Assembly: GCF_043290135.1 (NCBI RefSeq)
Contig: NC_134705.1
Location: 60,725,771 to 60,789,770, forward strand
DNA length: 64,000 nucleotides
Direction: 5' to 3'
From: Rhipicephalus microplus
Lineage: Eukaryota; Arthropoda; Arachnida; Ixodida; Ixodidae
In this document: positions 1 through 12,850 of the stretch, piece after piece
Layout of the letters: the number at the start of each line of letters is the position of its first letter
Numbering within the stretch: the stretch's first letter is position 1
Made by a program: the position numbers and the translations under genes
Notes under the pieces: model-generated
Seen by the model: only the letters and a program-made list of their open reading frames with translations
What the model was told of the DNA's origin: nothing
The model's database searches: none

Positions 1-32
1 AAACGCTTACTGGGTCCGCAATATCTAGTGAA

Positions 33-63
<31 letters not shown>

Positions 64-180
64 ACGCTTGAAAGCGCTTCATAGTCGATCGTGAACGGGC
101 GTAGATCTATTTTAGGTATGATTGAATCTTGCCGTGCACTCATTAAAGCTGTATGTATTTATCATGGTCGATTATTATAT
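1..180. other. Left flank, no gene seen
   Basis: AT-rich sequence holding a short AAAT microsatellite and then the ATAT (177-180) that forms the left target duplication of Gypsy G1. I see no coding signal in it. Confidence 0.6.
31..64. repeat. (AAAT)n microsatellite
   Basis: About 8.5 uninterrupted AATA units. The tract is bracketed by the same 8-mer AAACGCTT (1-8 and 62-69), so the repeat may have grown inside a short direct duplication. Confidence 0.9.
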
Positions 181-466
181 TGTTACGAATAAATATAGCA
201 CCTGGTACTATATAAACTCTTAATTTAGGGCGAACTTGTGCCCGTAAACTCAAAGCTAAAATTGGTCAGCCAAGAATGCCTCTTGCTCGCTGACTCCAAC
301 TTCGTCGGTCTCTTCTTCTGCCCCTCGAGTCTCGTGCCGGTCCCGTGGCGTAGCATCGTGGCGCGTGCAGGACGGCGTTCCATGGCGTGGCTTTCTTGCT
401 ACTTGCTTGGCGGCTTTTACGAACGCGAATTGTGGCAGCGTCTTCTGCGATGTTCGAGCTGTGGCA
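181..466 (-). repeat. G1 3' LTR
   Basis: 286 bp. In the element's orientation it begins TGCCACAG and ends CGTAACA. It matches the LTR at 5542-5827 with 11 mismatches and no gaps, counted by eye. Confidence 0.93.
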
Positions 467-470
467 TTAG

Positions 471-480
471 TCCCCCTCCT
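471..480 (-). promoter_or_regulatory. G1 polypurine tract
   Basis: Reads AGGAGGGGGA on the minus strand, four bases before the 3' LTR. In LTR retrotransposons this tract primes plus-strand DNA synthesis. G4 has a similar tract followed by TAA and the same LTR start position, which supports the call. Confidence 0.7.
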
Positions 481-545
481 AGCACGCATCGCCCCGATGC
501 GTAGAGCCGGCTGACAGTTTCTAAACAATAGGACTTGTCCTTGTG

Positions 546-3500
546 TTAGACGACGTGAGTCAGTTCACTTGTTGAGTTCCTGTCGTAGTACGGTTTCATC
601 CGTACTACATGTACAACTTCCGGGAGATTCCGGCGTCGTGTTGTGCATACTTGACCTTCAGGGATCACTTCGTAGTTTAATGGGCCTAGCTGACGAAGAA
701 CCCTGTAAGGGCCAAAATAGCGCCGCATAAGCTTTTCGGATAGGCCACGTGCACGTACAGGCGTCCAGACCCACACTTGGTCTCCAGGGGAGTACTGAGC
801 ATCCCTTCGTCTTAGATTGTAACGGTGCGCGTCGACATCCTGCTGTTGAATGATGCGGTTCCGTTCTAGTTGTCGCGCCTCTTCTGCCCTTTCTACATAT
901 TCGCTTATGTCAGGGTCCTCTTCATTCGTGCTGTTGACAGGCAGCATTGCGTCTAATGTCGTTATTACTGTCCGACCATAAACAAGTTGAAATGGCGTGA
1001 AGTGGGTTGTCTCTTGTACTGCGGTATTGTATGCAAATGTAGCATACGGTAATATGGCGTCCCAAGTCCGATGCTCGACGTCCACATACATCGCGATCAT
1101 GTCAGCAAGCGTCCTGTTCAGCCTTTCAGTTAACCCGTTAGTTTGCGGATGGTATGCGGTAGTTTTTTTGTGGTCGGTGTGCGTTAGCTTCATGACAGAC
1201 TGTATTAGCCTGGCAGTGAACGCAGTTCCTTTGTCAGTTATAAGGACTTAAGGTGCGCCATGTCGCAGCACTATCTGGGTCACAAAAAACTGAGCCACTC
1301 AATTTGCCGTTCCTTTTGTGAGAGATGACGTCTCGGCATACCGGGTCATGTAGTCGGTTGCTACAACTATCCAGCGCTTCCCAAACGATGACATAGGAAA
1401 TGGTCCTAGCAAATCCATTCCGACCTGCTCAAACGGGATTTTCGGTGGCTCTATCGGTTTTAAAAGACCTGCTGGTTTTAGGGGTGGTACTTTGCGTCTT
1501 TGGCATTCTCGACTTGATCTTACGTAATGCTGTACTGAATCCATCAATTTTGGCCAGTAATATCTCTGGCGGATTCTTGCCAAAGTCCTACTAATGCCCA
1601 AGTGACCTGCCGATGGGTCATCATGATACGCTTCTAAAATTTCCGCTCGCAGTGATGATGGTATCAGCAGTAGGAACGTTTCACCGGTGTGTGGAAAGTT
1701 TCTCTTGTAGGGAACGTTGTTGCGGAGGACGTAGGAACGTAGTCCACGGACGAAAGCTCGCGGTACTTCGACTTGCTGCCCCTCTAAGTATTGAATGAGC
1801 AGAAGTAATTCTGGGTCCATTCGCTGATCATGAGCCATCTCCGACACATTCACAGCTCCAAGAAACGCGGAGTCTTGTTCATGCTCAGGAGACAAGGTCT
1901 GGACTGGTGCTCGTGACAAGCAGTCCGCGTCATTGTGCTTGTGGCCAGACTTGTAGACTACGGTGTTGTCATATTCTTGTAGACGCAGGCTCCATCTAGC
2001 AAGTCTTCCGAAAGGATCCTTGAGGTTCGCAAGCCAGCACAATGAATGATGGTCACTGATGGCTCGGAATGGTCTATCGTATAAATATGGACGGAACTTA
2101 CTGATGGCCCATATAACTGCGAGACATTCCTTTTCCGTAGCTGAATAATTATACTCAGCTTTTGACAGAGTGCGGGCCTCATAAGCAATAACTTTTTCTT
2201 CCCCGTTCTGCCATTGAACAAGAATAGCACCGAGGCCAACGTTGCTGGCGTCCGTATGAATGTCTGTTTTGGCATCTTCGTCAAAATGAGCGAGTATGGG
2301 AGGTGACTGCAAACGCCGTCGTAACTCAGAAAAGGCGTCTTCTTGCCCTTGGTGCCAGATGAATGGTACACCTTCCTTCGTAAGCCGTGTCAGTGGTTCC
2401 ACAATCTTGGAGAAGTTTTCAACGAAGCGCCTATAGTAGGCACAAAGCCCCAGGAAACGTCGCATCGCTTTTTTGTCTCTTGGCCTTGGGAAATTTTCAA
2501 CCGCAGTGATTTTATGCGGATCTGGGCGGACACCGTGAGAACTGACAATGTGCCCGAGGAACCGAAGCTCCCGGAATCCAAAATGGCACTTTTCGGGTTT
2601 GATCGTAAGTGCAGCCATACGAATAGCGTCCAGTACCGTCCTCAATCTCTGTACGTGCTGCTCGAACGTAGTGGAAAAAATTACTACGTCATCAAGATAG
2701 ACAAGACATGACTGCCATTTGAGGCCGGAGAGCACAGTGTCCATCATCCTCTGGAAGGTAGCGGGAGCAGAACACAAACCAAATGGGAGTACTTTGAACT
2801 TGTAGAGTCCGTCGGGTGTCACAAACGCCGTCTTTTCCAGATCTCGTTCGTCGACTTCTATTTTCCAGTACCCGCTTTTTAGATCCAACGATGAAAAAAA
2901 AGTGAGCATTGCGCAGTTTATCCAACGTATCGTCGACTCGTGGGAGTGGGTACACGTCTCGCTTCGTGACGAGGTTGAGTTTTCTGTAATCAACACAGAC
3001 CCGTATGGTGTTGTCCTTCTTCACCAGTACTACCGGCGATGCCCATGGGCTTTTGGAGGGTTGTATGACATCGTCATCGAGCATCTCCTGTACTTGCTTC
3101 TTTATCGCCTCCCTTTCTTTCGGGGCTACTTGGTATGGATGCTGACATACTGGTCTAACATGCCCTTCGATTACAATGCGGTGCTTTGCTACAGGTGTAC
3201 GTCCGACTTTCGATGAAGAGGAAAAACACTCTGCGAATTCCTTGATCAACCCCACAATCTGGTCTTTCTGCAGAGATGAAAGCTCTCGGTCAATATCTAT
3301 TTTCTCGAGGACACTGTCCACTGTTGAGGGCGTTGTGGGTACTTTTCCTATGGTGCAAACATCTGAGACTTGTACGTAGTCATGAAGTGATGCTATGGCT
3401 GCTCCCTTCGCCCCATGCTGTACCTCGTTGGTAAAGTTAGTCAATAGCACATTAGTATATCCGTTCCGCAGGTTCACTAGACCTCTCGCCACGCGTATCC

Positions 3501-4125
3501 CCTTTGTGAGTAGCAGTTCGATATTTCCATCAGCTAGTCCGGCATATTCACGAAAAACGTCGCTTTTCACAGAAACTGTCACGCTGCTACGTGGTGGCAC
3601 TGTCACACCTTCATCCACAAGACGAAGAGACGAAACAATTGGTTCCTCCGCATGACACACGGCAACAGCGTTCTCTGTAGAGAAAGAAACTTGGGATTTC
3701 TGCAAGTCGATGATGGCACTGTTCGCTTGCAGGAAGTCCATGCCCAGGATTGCCTCACGGGAACATTCGGGGAGAACAATAAAACTGCAGACGTACACAT
3801 GGCCTCTTATTCCCACTCGCGCTGTCCACATTCCTATGGGGCTGACTAAATGCCCTCCGGCGGTGCGTATCTGCGGTCCGGTCCAATGAGTGAGCACTTT
3901 CTTCAGCTTCTTTGCGAGCATGCTACTTATTACTGAGTAGTCTGCACCTGTGTCTATTAACGCTATGGTTTCGACGTCATCGATTCTGACTTGTAGCTCG
4001 GATGTCACGTCACCATTACTGCGCTTGTCCGTCATTGTGTCAGTGTCGTCGTCTGATCCGGTTAGCGATGGAGGGTTTTTCAGTTTTCCGAAAATCAGTG
4101 GCCCTGCCTCCACAGGTCGCTGGTT
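546..4125 (-). pseudogene. pol: G1 pol (protease, RT, RNase H, integrase), broken
   Basis: Minus-strand polyprotein gene. From 5' to 3' it shows an aspartic protease core (ALIDTGADYS, about 3,960), reverse transcriptase with the YLDD catalytic box (about 2,690), RNase H with HTDAS (about 2,265) and integrase with the HHCC zinc region, the DKGTAF aspartate and the NGLTERLN glutamate (about 1,120). Breaks: the reading frame changes in an 8-A run near 2,895, between the start of the RT palm and the SGYW motif. Two stop codons in the same frame interrupt integrase at 1299-1301 and 1248-1250. The first cysteine of the integrase CX2C pair reads serine. The protease frame also seems to have slipped near 4,085 relative to the gag exit frame. 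Not functional as written; the A-run could be a sequencing error. Confidence 0.9.
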
Positions 4126-4137
4126 CTAGTTTTCCCG
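4126..4137 (-). promoter_or_regulatory. G1 candidate -1 frameshift site at the gag stop
   Basis: On the minus strand the gag frame ends GAA AAC TAG, so the heptamer GGAAAAC touches the stop codon (4128-4126). It is one base off the canonical GGGAAAC seen at the same place in G2, G4 and G5. A stem that is a good match in the 14-kb fragment (CAGCG/CGCTG) has one mismatched pair here. This looks like a decayed copy of a conserved gag-pol frameshift signal. Confidence 0.5.
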
Positions 4138-5536
4138 TCGAGGGCTTGGTGAACGACGCCTCGGGAAAGTAGATGATGGGTGTGGACTCGGCGACCTATT
4201 GCGCATTGGAGCAATCGACCGTGATTCATGTCGCTGAGTGTTTTGATATGCATAGCACGAAGATAAATATTCTTAGATTTCGTAAGGGCGCTCACCGTTA
4301 CGAGGGCAGGGTGCATTCACTGGGAAGCCACGTAGCCCGACCCGACGGTAGTGGCATGTCCGATAAAGATGACTTTCCTCCCCACAGTGGTAGTAGAGGG
4401 GCCGCCGGTCGGCCGTGCGCCATACATCACTTTTGCGGGGTCTCACTTCTGGCATCGGCGGTGGCGTACTGCGAGGAAAGGTCGGTGGCATAACGGGAGC
4501 TTGTGGAAAGCTCGGGCGTCTCATGTCTTGCCGTACGGCTTGCGCGTACGACAGCTGTGGCTGAGGTTCCGGTTGCGTGTGGTGTGGCACCTGAGGCTGC
4601 GGTTGAATAATTGCTTGCCGCACTTCTTCACGTACAACGTCCGCGATTGAGGGCATCGCTGGAGGACTTTGGGGGAGTTGTAGTTTCTGGAGCTCCTCCT
4701 TAACAATAGCCCTCACCATTTCCCGGAGGACGTCAACGTTGGTGGGGAGGGTTGTTGACTCCGCCCTGACTGAAGAGACGCTGAAGTCTCTGTTGTACAG
4801 TCGCGCACGTTGTTGTAGTGTCCTTTCCATGGTCGTTGCCTCGGACCGGAACTCCGCCACAGTTCGCGGTGGATTACGCACCAGGCCTGCAAAAATCTCT
4901 TTTTTTACTCCGCGCATTAGGTGCCGCAACTTCTTCTCCTCGGCCATGTTTTGGTCGGCTCGGCGGAAGAGCCGCGACATGTCTTTTATGTACATGGCCA
5001 CGCTCTCGTTGTTTGTTCCGTTGGTTCCTCGCCTGAAGGTCAACTTCTGCCTTCTCTTTGCGGTCCGTGTTCGGATAGGTTGCGATTAGCTCTCATCGGA
5101 AGTCGTCCCGCGACAGCAAGGACGCTTCGTGGTTCTCAAACCACGTACGTGCCGAATCTTGCAGGGCGACGTAAACGTAACGAAGTTTTCGGGCTTCGTC
5201 CCAACCATTCAATCGTGCAACGCGCTCGAAGCCTTCAAGCCAGTCCTCGGCATCTTCAAAGGTCTCACCGTGGAAGACCTCTGGTGTACGTGGCGAATCC
5301 ACAATGAGGTGAGATGGAGATGGCATCGACTGGGTGGCCATCGCAGTGACGCTTGTGCTTGAGGTCTCGACAGGTCTTGATGGGTCAATTAGGGGGCCAA
5401 ACTCGGGCTGCTCACCACGTAGTCGGCGACTCGTGCGTTGGTGCACAGGTGTCAATTCTGCTGGCTCCAAACTTCTGGGATCTGGGCTTCTCTCCCTTGC
5501 CTGTGGTGGGCTTGGAATGATACCCAGCACCTCCAC
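4126..5536 (-). pseudogene. gag: G1 gag (capsid/nucleocapsid), broken
   Basis: The N-terminal half (5093-5536) has the capsid-like stretch with EDAEDWLEGFERVA and DSARTWFENHE. The C-terminal half (from about 5,043) has [19 protein letters not shown], a Gln/Pro-rich linker and a zinc knuckle. The halves are in different frames, joined across a break at 5044-5092. A stop at 4273-4275 cuts the tail, but the same frame continues to an Arg/Ser-rich SPSPRR end and a TAG at 4126-4128, as in G4. The first knuckle cysteine is tyrosine (YYHCGEESHLYRTC), so RNA packaging would be impaired. The start is uncertain: the frame is open through the primer binding site, and the first ATG gives MATQSM. Confidence 0.85.
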
Positions 5537-5538
5537 CA
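5521..5538 (-). promoter_or_regulatory. G1 primer binding site
   Basis: TGGTGGAGGTGCTGGGTA on the minus strand, three bases inside the 5' LTR. It starts with TGG, the complement of the tRNA CCA end. Nearly the same sequence occurs in G2 (TGGTGGAAGGTGCTGGGTA) and G4 (TGGTGGAGCTGCTGGGTA), which suggests related tRNA primers. I cannot name the tRNA. Confidence 0.7.
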
Positions 5539-5541
5539 GAT

Positions 5542-5827
5542 TGTTACGAATAAATATAGCACCTGGTACTATATTACCTCTTTATTTAGGGCGAACTTGT
5601 GCCCGTAAACTCAAAGCTAAAAATGGTCAGCAAAGAATGCCTCTTGCTCGCTGACTCCAACTTCGTCGGTCTCTTCCTCTGCCCCTCGAGTCTCGTGCCG
5701 GTTCCGTGGCGTAGCATCGTGGCGCGTGCAGTACGGCGTTCCATGGCGCGGCTTTCTTGCTACTTGCTTGGCGGCTTTTACGAACGCGAATGTTGGCAGC
5801 GTCTTCTGCGATGTTCGAGCTGTGGCA
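5542..5827 (-). repeat. G1 5' LTR
   Basis: 286 bp, partner of 181-466. The right flank starts ATAT (5828-5831), matching the left target copy. Confidence 0.93.
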
Positions 5828-7781
5828 ATATTAATTGATCGTTCGTCAATTAAGCTTTAACACGACGATTGCTTTTAATGTGATGTTTTCATCGATTAAT
5901 CGACATTCGTATAATAGCTTTTGAATACGTATATACTGGCTCTACCAGTTATTGTGGACTTTGACGTGCCTACAATTAAGGCGACGTCGTCACCTCCGTG
6001 CAAGAGATCTCAGGCCTGGCCGACCACCGACTTCGACCGCTTTCGTGGAGCTCACCACCATTCATTACTTGACTTTATACACGAAGCAAACCTGCATTCA
6101 TATTTTTCAATAAGAAATCAGTATGCCTGGGAAAAGACTTAAAAAAAGCAGTGAGGGAGTGTTACAAGCTGCCTCGCTAGCGCCGCTGGCGCGAATGCAG
6201 CGGCACCTAGTAATGACAAAAGGATAGTTTGTTCTGTTTGCAAGCAGAAGCAATGAGGAGATAAGAGACGAGTGTCGGAAAACGATACGACAGGTTTAAT
6301 ATACGCTTATACGAAACAAGGGATGCAATACCTCGAATAGTCTAACAAGCATACTTATAAATAATAATAAATGAGCTCACAAGTAAGAAGTATTAGGATA
6401 GGAAATAAATTAACGAGCAATGAAAGAAACAAAAGAATGAATAAACAATAGCGAAAGACGCGACAGTTCAGAGGTACTAACCGGTGATGGCATATATACG
6501 TCCGATGACCGGCCGCGTTGAGTCGGCAATGATCGGATGCGAGAAGTTCCGAAGATTTCTGGCATGACTGCGATGCCGGCGGCGTTGCAACGCTGATGTT
6601 TGCGGTACGGTAACGGTGAACACAGGCAGGTTGAGCTAACCTGAGTTGAATTTCCGATCTGCCTGCATGGCAGACGCTAATTACGTGTCTCAACTGGACG
6701 AACGGTTAAGTTTAGGTGGCTAGCCAATACACAGCCACACTGAAGCTTCTATAAGATATACCTAGTTGAACAAGCAACTACACTGATTAGCAGGGTGATA
6801 TCCTATGCCTGAACCCCTTCGTGCCCCCTCATTTTCTTCTTGGGGGGGGGGGGGGGGGAAGAGGACCATCGACGTGGATCCGATCTTGCGCATGACATCT
6901 TTAAAAACTCCAGCCTAAATTCCAACCACGCCCTTATGCAATGCGGGGCATGTTCTCAACTGGACGAGAGTAAAAAACTTGTGAGTAAATCGCTTACAGC
7001 TCGACGGCGTGTTATTTCCACCGTGGGAAGTGGCTCTTGCCTCGGTTCTTAGCTGGTGCATCAGGTATAGACTATACCTTAATTCGGGGAATTCGGCGGC
7101 TGCCCCTTCTCGCCAGAGACACGAACGGTGAACGCTCAGTGGTGGATGTCAGAGACGAAGAGCTCCGACTTGCTTTGGCGGCTCAAACAGAAACTGGTTT
7201 GATGTCGAAGGCTTTGAGCGGTCTCACGGTCCGGGAGAGAAGCGCCACGCCTGTAAACTCGGCGTGACGCCAGGTGACAAAAGTGACAGTCCGTGACAGG
7301 GAGTCACTCCAGATAGAAACGGTTGGCGTATAAAATTGTATCAAATTACTGACCGCTATAAAATTACGTCATTTCCCGTTAAAGGGAACCATGTGTAGTT
7401 GCGAGGCATGCAGCGGGCCCTAACGCTTACACTGGCGGTGGCGCTGACGCTGGCTCTCATCGCAGCGTTGCGCAGGAGAGAAACCTCGAGAGGTGCAAGA
7501 CTGGCCACTAGAGGTCCAGAGTGAACGGACGCGTATCGCATCGCTTCCATAAATTTCTGGTTCCTGTATCCAGTTATATCCTTTCGTGGACCCACCAAGG
7601 CTCTCAGCGGATCCGAGAAGGTGCACGGACACTACCCACTGCCATCTTTTAAATGTGCCCCATGATCTTCGAGAAGTACCCAGTGAATTAAACCACCTCT
7701 GACACCCACACCGTCGCGCTAAGCCTCGCCTCTTTGAGGCAGGCCGCACACGCGTGCAGCGTTCCTCACTCTCCAACAGCC
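5828..7781. other. Non-coding stretch between G1 and LINE-1
   Basis: No open frame here has coding character. A run of 17 G lies at 6842-6858. The part nearest the LINE may be its 5' untranslated region, but no boundary is visible. Confidence 0.5.
6842..6858. repeat. Poly(G) run, 17 bases
   Basis: Seventeen consecutive G. Such a run is prone to G-quadruplex formation and to length errors in sequencing. Confidence 0.9.
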
Positions 7782-8910
7782 ATGGATGACTCAGGGGTTG
7801 AAAATACCATTCACTCGCAAGACAACCACTCTGGTGAGTGGCAAACTGTGCTTCGTGCTTATAGAAATCAATCCCCAGGTTCGAATTTGGCCTCAAATCT
7901 CCTTTCAGCGGCCTTGGCTCCAGCACAGCCAGACGCCAGCAACGTCAGCGCACCGCTGGACGCGGCGTCTGCGCCCACTCGGACCACGTCCAAGGAGGCG
8001 ACGCATCAGCTACACACAACGCGTGCTGTCTTGCAAAAAAGCAAACAACTCGCCGCACTGCTGGCAGGCCCAATCCGGGTTGTTTTTCGCGCGCGAGGCG
8101 GGCTCTCCCTGAAAAAGCACCCAGCAGCAAGACTGCTACAAGCACTGCGTACCACTGTGGACGGCTCCACGCTGGGTGAACTGCATACCAGAATACATTC
8201 CACAAATAATACCTTCACAGTTGCGACTGCAGAGGAAGCAACAGCTCTGGCTCTAGTAAAAGTGCAGGCGATCACTTTAAACGGAAAGCAATGCCCCATA
8301 GCCGCGTACATCGCAGCCCCTCCCCACCCCTGCCGAAATCAGGGGTGTGATTTCAAGGGCCTACTGGAATGAGATGCTTGAACAGATCCTAAATGACTTG
8401 CGCTGTCGTATACTGGACGCCAACATTATAGCCGCCAGACGCATGGGAAAATCAGCCTCAACTTTGATGACATTCGCCTCTGGTCCTGTACCCCACACCA
8501 TCAAGTACATGTGTGTGGCACACCGTTGATACAAGTGCAAGGGAAGCCCTGACGCCTGCACCTACTGTCGGAAGCCTGGTCACCGGTACGACGTTTGCCT
8601 CCTCCCAAAAAGTGAATTCTGCCCACGATGAGACGAGAAACACAAGAAGCAAGAGACCCTTTGCACGCCGACATACATCCTCTGTGGAGGGAGTCACCTT
8701 ACCGGCACAGGAAGCCCCAGCTTCGACGACAGACATTGCCGAAATTTCAGCCACCAGTGCCCACAACAAAGTACTTTCCACCTTTAGTTCCCCATTAAGA
8801 TCACCAGCGAGCCTGGACCAAAACCACCAGTGGGCACAAAACATCACTGCGGGAGGAACACATAGCACTCCTGCGGGAAGAGGTAAGGCACTTGAGGGCA
8901 GCCATTAACT
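7782..8910 (+). pseudogene. LINE-1 ORF1 (gag-like, zinc knuckles), broken
   Basis: Starts at an ATG giving MDDSGVEN. An RNA-binding-like region (GPIRVVFRARGG onward) follows, then a +1 frame change near 8,345, a stop at 8527-8529, and Cys/His motifs (CTYCRKPGHRYDVC, about 8,553-8,594). This arrangement matches ORF1 of I-like LINEs, whose product binds the element RNA. A further stop follows the knuckles. The coiled C-terminal part continues to about 8,910 in a degraded state. Family assignment rests on the knuckles and the neighbouring ORF2. Confidence 0.75.
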
Positions 8911-9280
8911 CTATGACACCCAACACCCCTCCCACCCCCTAACATCATCGACCCAACCTCCTAACTATATACCCCCTCTACCATGAACATCCGAGCCTTA
9001 CATACCCACTACCCAAAAGAAACGTCGGCCAGATGACACCCAAGATAAAGACATAGACTCCAAACTTGGCACATTTCCCGAACGGCTAGAAAGCAAATAT
9101 TATGGATCAGACACAAAAATACATTGAAACTGCCATTGCCACGCTCACAGGGCGGATTATAAGTCAGGTAACCACAGCCATTTTGCCACACCTTCCTCAA
9201 ATAATTGCTGGAGTGTCTTCCCACGGCCCTACTGCCACTATCACGGCGACTTCCATCCTTCACACTACTAGTTTCCAATA

Positions 9281-12200
9281 TGGCGTTTGTGACGGCAAAT
9301 AACAACACCTGCGCGTTATGCAATGAAACTGCAGGGGTTTTCGCCGCAAACGAGACCCCCTGCAGCAACTATAGCTACAGCAGAGAGTATACTCTCAGGT
9401 TCTTCCACATCCCATGGTTTATTAGCACTCCAAGACGCTGGTACGACCATCTTGCTGTCCGGATACGCTTTGGTGCCTTCTGACCGGACTCCAAGCCCGA
9501 GGGTTACAACGTATGTTCAATTTTGTACCGTACACTTGTCATGTAGTAAACTCTCAAATAGCTCACACATCCCTCAAATTTACACCATCTACTCACAGAT
9601 ATCATGCCCTCTCTATCCTCAACTGTTACCTTCTTCCGAAAACACCGGTCTCAGAACTTATCGAGTTCATTAAGACCACCTCCACCGCTACAAAGAAGTA
9701 CCCTCTCATTATGTTAGGGGACTTCAATTGCGCGCATGTAGAGTGCGGTTATGTACTCAGCAATAAGAGAGGAGAAGAATTGTACAACACTCTTTAGATG
9801 CAGGGCCTATTCATATACAATGATTTCAGTACTCCAACTCGAATCGAAAACAGTGTCAGCGCCGACACTAGTCCAGACCTCACTTTTGGCTGCAATCTTT
9901 CCCGTCCAGTCTGGCGAAATTATAATGAAACGTTAGGCAATGATCCTTACGTGATTGCTATTGAGCTTGACTTCAGTGAAAAACCGCGCACCAATCGTGT
10001 CTGTCAGACTCGCTGGGATAATTTTCGTACGCACAGAGAGGACCAACCAGTCTAGTCGCATTTCGACCTCCAGACGTGGATGATTGAGCTCAAACAGGAT
10101 GTCCAGGCGTTTACACAAACGTTCGATGTCACTCCAATAAATTCGACAATAGACAGTAGGTTAGCGTATCTACTCCAAGCGCAAACTAGTATACTCACGC
10201 ATTGGAAAACGCAGAAACTGAAAAGAAGGCTTAAGCTCAAACTGGCACAGCTTCAAAAAGAAATAAAAGCGCACAGTGCCACTCTACGTACATCTAATTG
10301 AAGCCAACTATGCGATCGACTGCGAGGTAATCTCTCCTCATCAAAGGCTTGGCACCTTCTTCGACAAATGATAAACCCCGGTCAAACTAAATAGCAAATG
10401 CGGATCACACTCAAAAGCCTTGCCCACCAAAATAGACAGAATCAGCAGGCACTGTTAAACCAACTCAAATCAGCCTATACCACTGTGGGCCAAGCGATAT
10501 CATATCCGGACTACATTGGTCCCGATCAACCTTCCCTCGACTCCCCGATACAAGGGGCCGAAATCAGAGAAGCGCTCCTTAAGCTCAGGAACTCGACCCC
10601 TGTAGAGAACCAGATCACCAATGTCATGCTCAGGAACCTAGATGATCTTCCTATTTCTGTTCTTACCGACTACTTCGTTGAGTGCGGGCAAAAAGGGGAG
10701 ATACCAGTTGAATGGCAGCACGCAAAGATCATTTTCATGCCTAAACCGAATAAGCCAATTAATGTCAACAATCTCCGTCCCATATTCCTGACGTCTTGCT
10801 TGGGCAAACTGTTTGAGCATGTTACCCTCGCTTGTCTCAAGCTACACATGAAATCGAACGGACTGTATCTCTATAGCATGGTGGGATTTAGATCGCACCT
10901 CTCTGCCCAAGATGCCCCGTTGCAGATTTCACTCACCATCCTCAATGAAATGGTACATCATACAAGAGCTGTTCTGGCGATAGACGTCACCAAAGCGTTT
11001 GACACGGTTACGCACAGTGAGATCCTACAGGGAATCGAAGAGCTGTGCTTAGGGCCTAGAATCTATAACTACATCCGGGCCTTCCTAAATGGGTGCACCG
11101 CCTCCCTGCATATCCATGATGTACAAACGCCGCCCTTCTCCTTCATTAACATTGGCACCCCGCAAGAGTTGCTTTTATCGTCGCTCTTTTTTAATATCAC
11201 CCTGATTATTTTGGCGAAAGTACTCAGCCCTATTTCACACTTAAGACATACACTGTACGCTGACGATATAACGGTCTGGACCACGTATGGCTCGGATGGT
11301 GATATTGAATCGACCCTTCAGGAGGCAGCCACAGCTATAGCTACACACGCGGCAAGCATCGGCCTTGAATGCTCACCCAAAAAGTTGGCCCTTCTCATAC
11401 TCCGACCGCAGCGTGTCCCTATTGTCCCGATCACAACTTATTTGCAAAACACTATAATTCCGCAAACATCCACCCTCCGAATTCTCGGCCTCTACTTGCA
11501 GGACACGGGAAAAAACAACGTTACAATAAAGGCACTAAGGCAGTCCACTTACTCATTCATTCAGCTTTTAAGAAGGGTCTCTCATTCACGAGCAGACTTG
11601 GACGAAGCCGACAACCTCAAAGTGCAACAAGCCTTTGTGCTTAGTCGCATTCTCTACGCCTCTCCTTACTCGACCCTAACCTGCACAGACAAAGATAAAC
11701 TAAATGTTCTAATTCGCTTCACCACGAAAGCAGCTCTTAATCTCCCAAAAAACACCAGCACGGATAGGCTCCTGAAACTGGGAATGCGCGACACAGTGCA
11801 GGAACTGATAGATTCATACACACAATCACAGTATACCTTCGTGTGGCTGGGTCAGAAGCCGGGCGGCATATACTCGATTCACTTGCAATCCGTATACCCG
11901 CACATACTACATAATTAGTCTCGCTCCCTCGCGACATACGCACTGCATTTGTTGTCAAGCCTCTCCCCAGGTACGTCCACCCAGATTACCAGCAATCCCG
12001 CCGCGTAGCGGCACTTTAGAGGGTGTGCGCACTTTAGAGGGTGTGCGCACTTTAGAGGGTGTGCGCTGGGAGATGCAGCGAGTGGTCCAGATCGTTCGGT
12101 AGCTGTAGTTTATCATACTGCAGTCCCCCCACTCATCCAACTCTTCGACCCACTTTGTACCTCGGAAGAAGCAGAGGAGGTTGCTATTGAGTTAGCGATA

Positions 12201-12850
12201 GCCAAAACCAATGCCACTTACATACTTATATAGCGATTCTTAAACAGCAATTCTTAACTTTGCCCGTGGCCGCGTCCATCCTGCCGCGTGGCAAGCATTG
12301 AGGGTGTGTACCGTGAATTCCGATAGGCTTATAGAACTCATGTTGTTGTCGGCTCACTCTGGCAATCCCGGAAATGAGGCCACTGATAACACAGCCTGAG
12401 AACTCATTATCCGGGCAAACGGCAAACTCCAGCCGGGATTTCTCGAGAGAGCGGGCACACACGTTATCAGAACTCACCCAACAAGCACGCCTTGCCCGTC
12501 GTCTTTACCTCCCTCCCAACCCCCGTCTTTCTCACTCACAACAAATCGTCTGGAGGCGAATTCAGAGGGAAGTCTTCCCATTTATGACGTCCTATCCCAA
12601 TTCCGCCAAATTTTTCTGGAGTGCACACACTGTGGAGAGCCACCTGCCACCCTAGACCACATTCTCTTTGGCTGCCCTGCCAATCCTCCCCCGCAGGGAC
12701 AGCTCGCCATCAGCACATGGGAAGAATGGGAGGCCCTCCTTGCGTCGCAGGACCTGGAGCACAGCTTCGCTGTGTGAACTGGGGTGCCAGTGCCTTAGCC
12801 CGGCGTGGCCTGGACACATACGCGCAATGTGATGACCGTGCGGTGGCCTA
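9281..12850 (+). pseudogene. LINE-1 ORF2 (endonuclease, RT, RNase H), broken
   Basis: Near 9,318-9,350 the usual endonuclease start WNCRGF is present with its Trp changed to TGA. The endonuclease core GDFNCAH is at about 9,718, and PDLTF and DPYVIAIEL follow. RT spans about 10,400-11,918 as the longest open stretch (506 codons), with DVTKAFDTV, GTPQ and the YADD box (about 11,255). The GTPQG motif is degraded to GTPQELLLS. RNase H-like sequence follows (about 12,095-12,380) with stops, then a finger starting at about 12,625. The normal job is target-primed reverse transcription of the LINE RNA. Several nonsense codons make this copy dead. Confidence 0.85.
12012..12065. repeat. Three tandem copies of an 18-bp unit inside LINE-1
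   Basis: CACTTTAGAGGGTGTGCG is repeated three times without a mismatch between the RT and RNase H regions. Being a multiple of three, it does not shift the frame. It is probably slippage after insertion of the LINE. Confidence 0.9.

Larger units (their letters stand above)
181..5827 (-). mobile_element. Ty3/Gypsy LTR retrotransposon G1 (complete, decayed)
   Basis: A 5,647-bp element read on the minus strand. It has two 286-bp LTRs (TGTTACG...TGGCA on the plus strand, so TG...CA ends) differing at 11 positions by my count (about 96% identity), a primer binding site, gag, a protease-RT-RNaseH-integrase pol and a purine tract, in that order. The flanking 4-mers are ATAT on both sides (177-180 and 5828-5831), a clean target duplication. 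Domain order RT before integrase places it in Ty3/Gypsy rather than Copia. It is closest in gag and protease wording to G4 and to the 14-kb fragment. Gag has an internal frame break and a premature stop; pol has a frameshift near 2895 and two stops in integrase, so it is non-autonomous now. Confidence 0.95.
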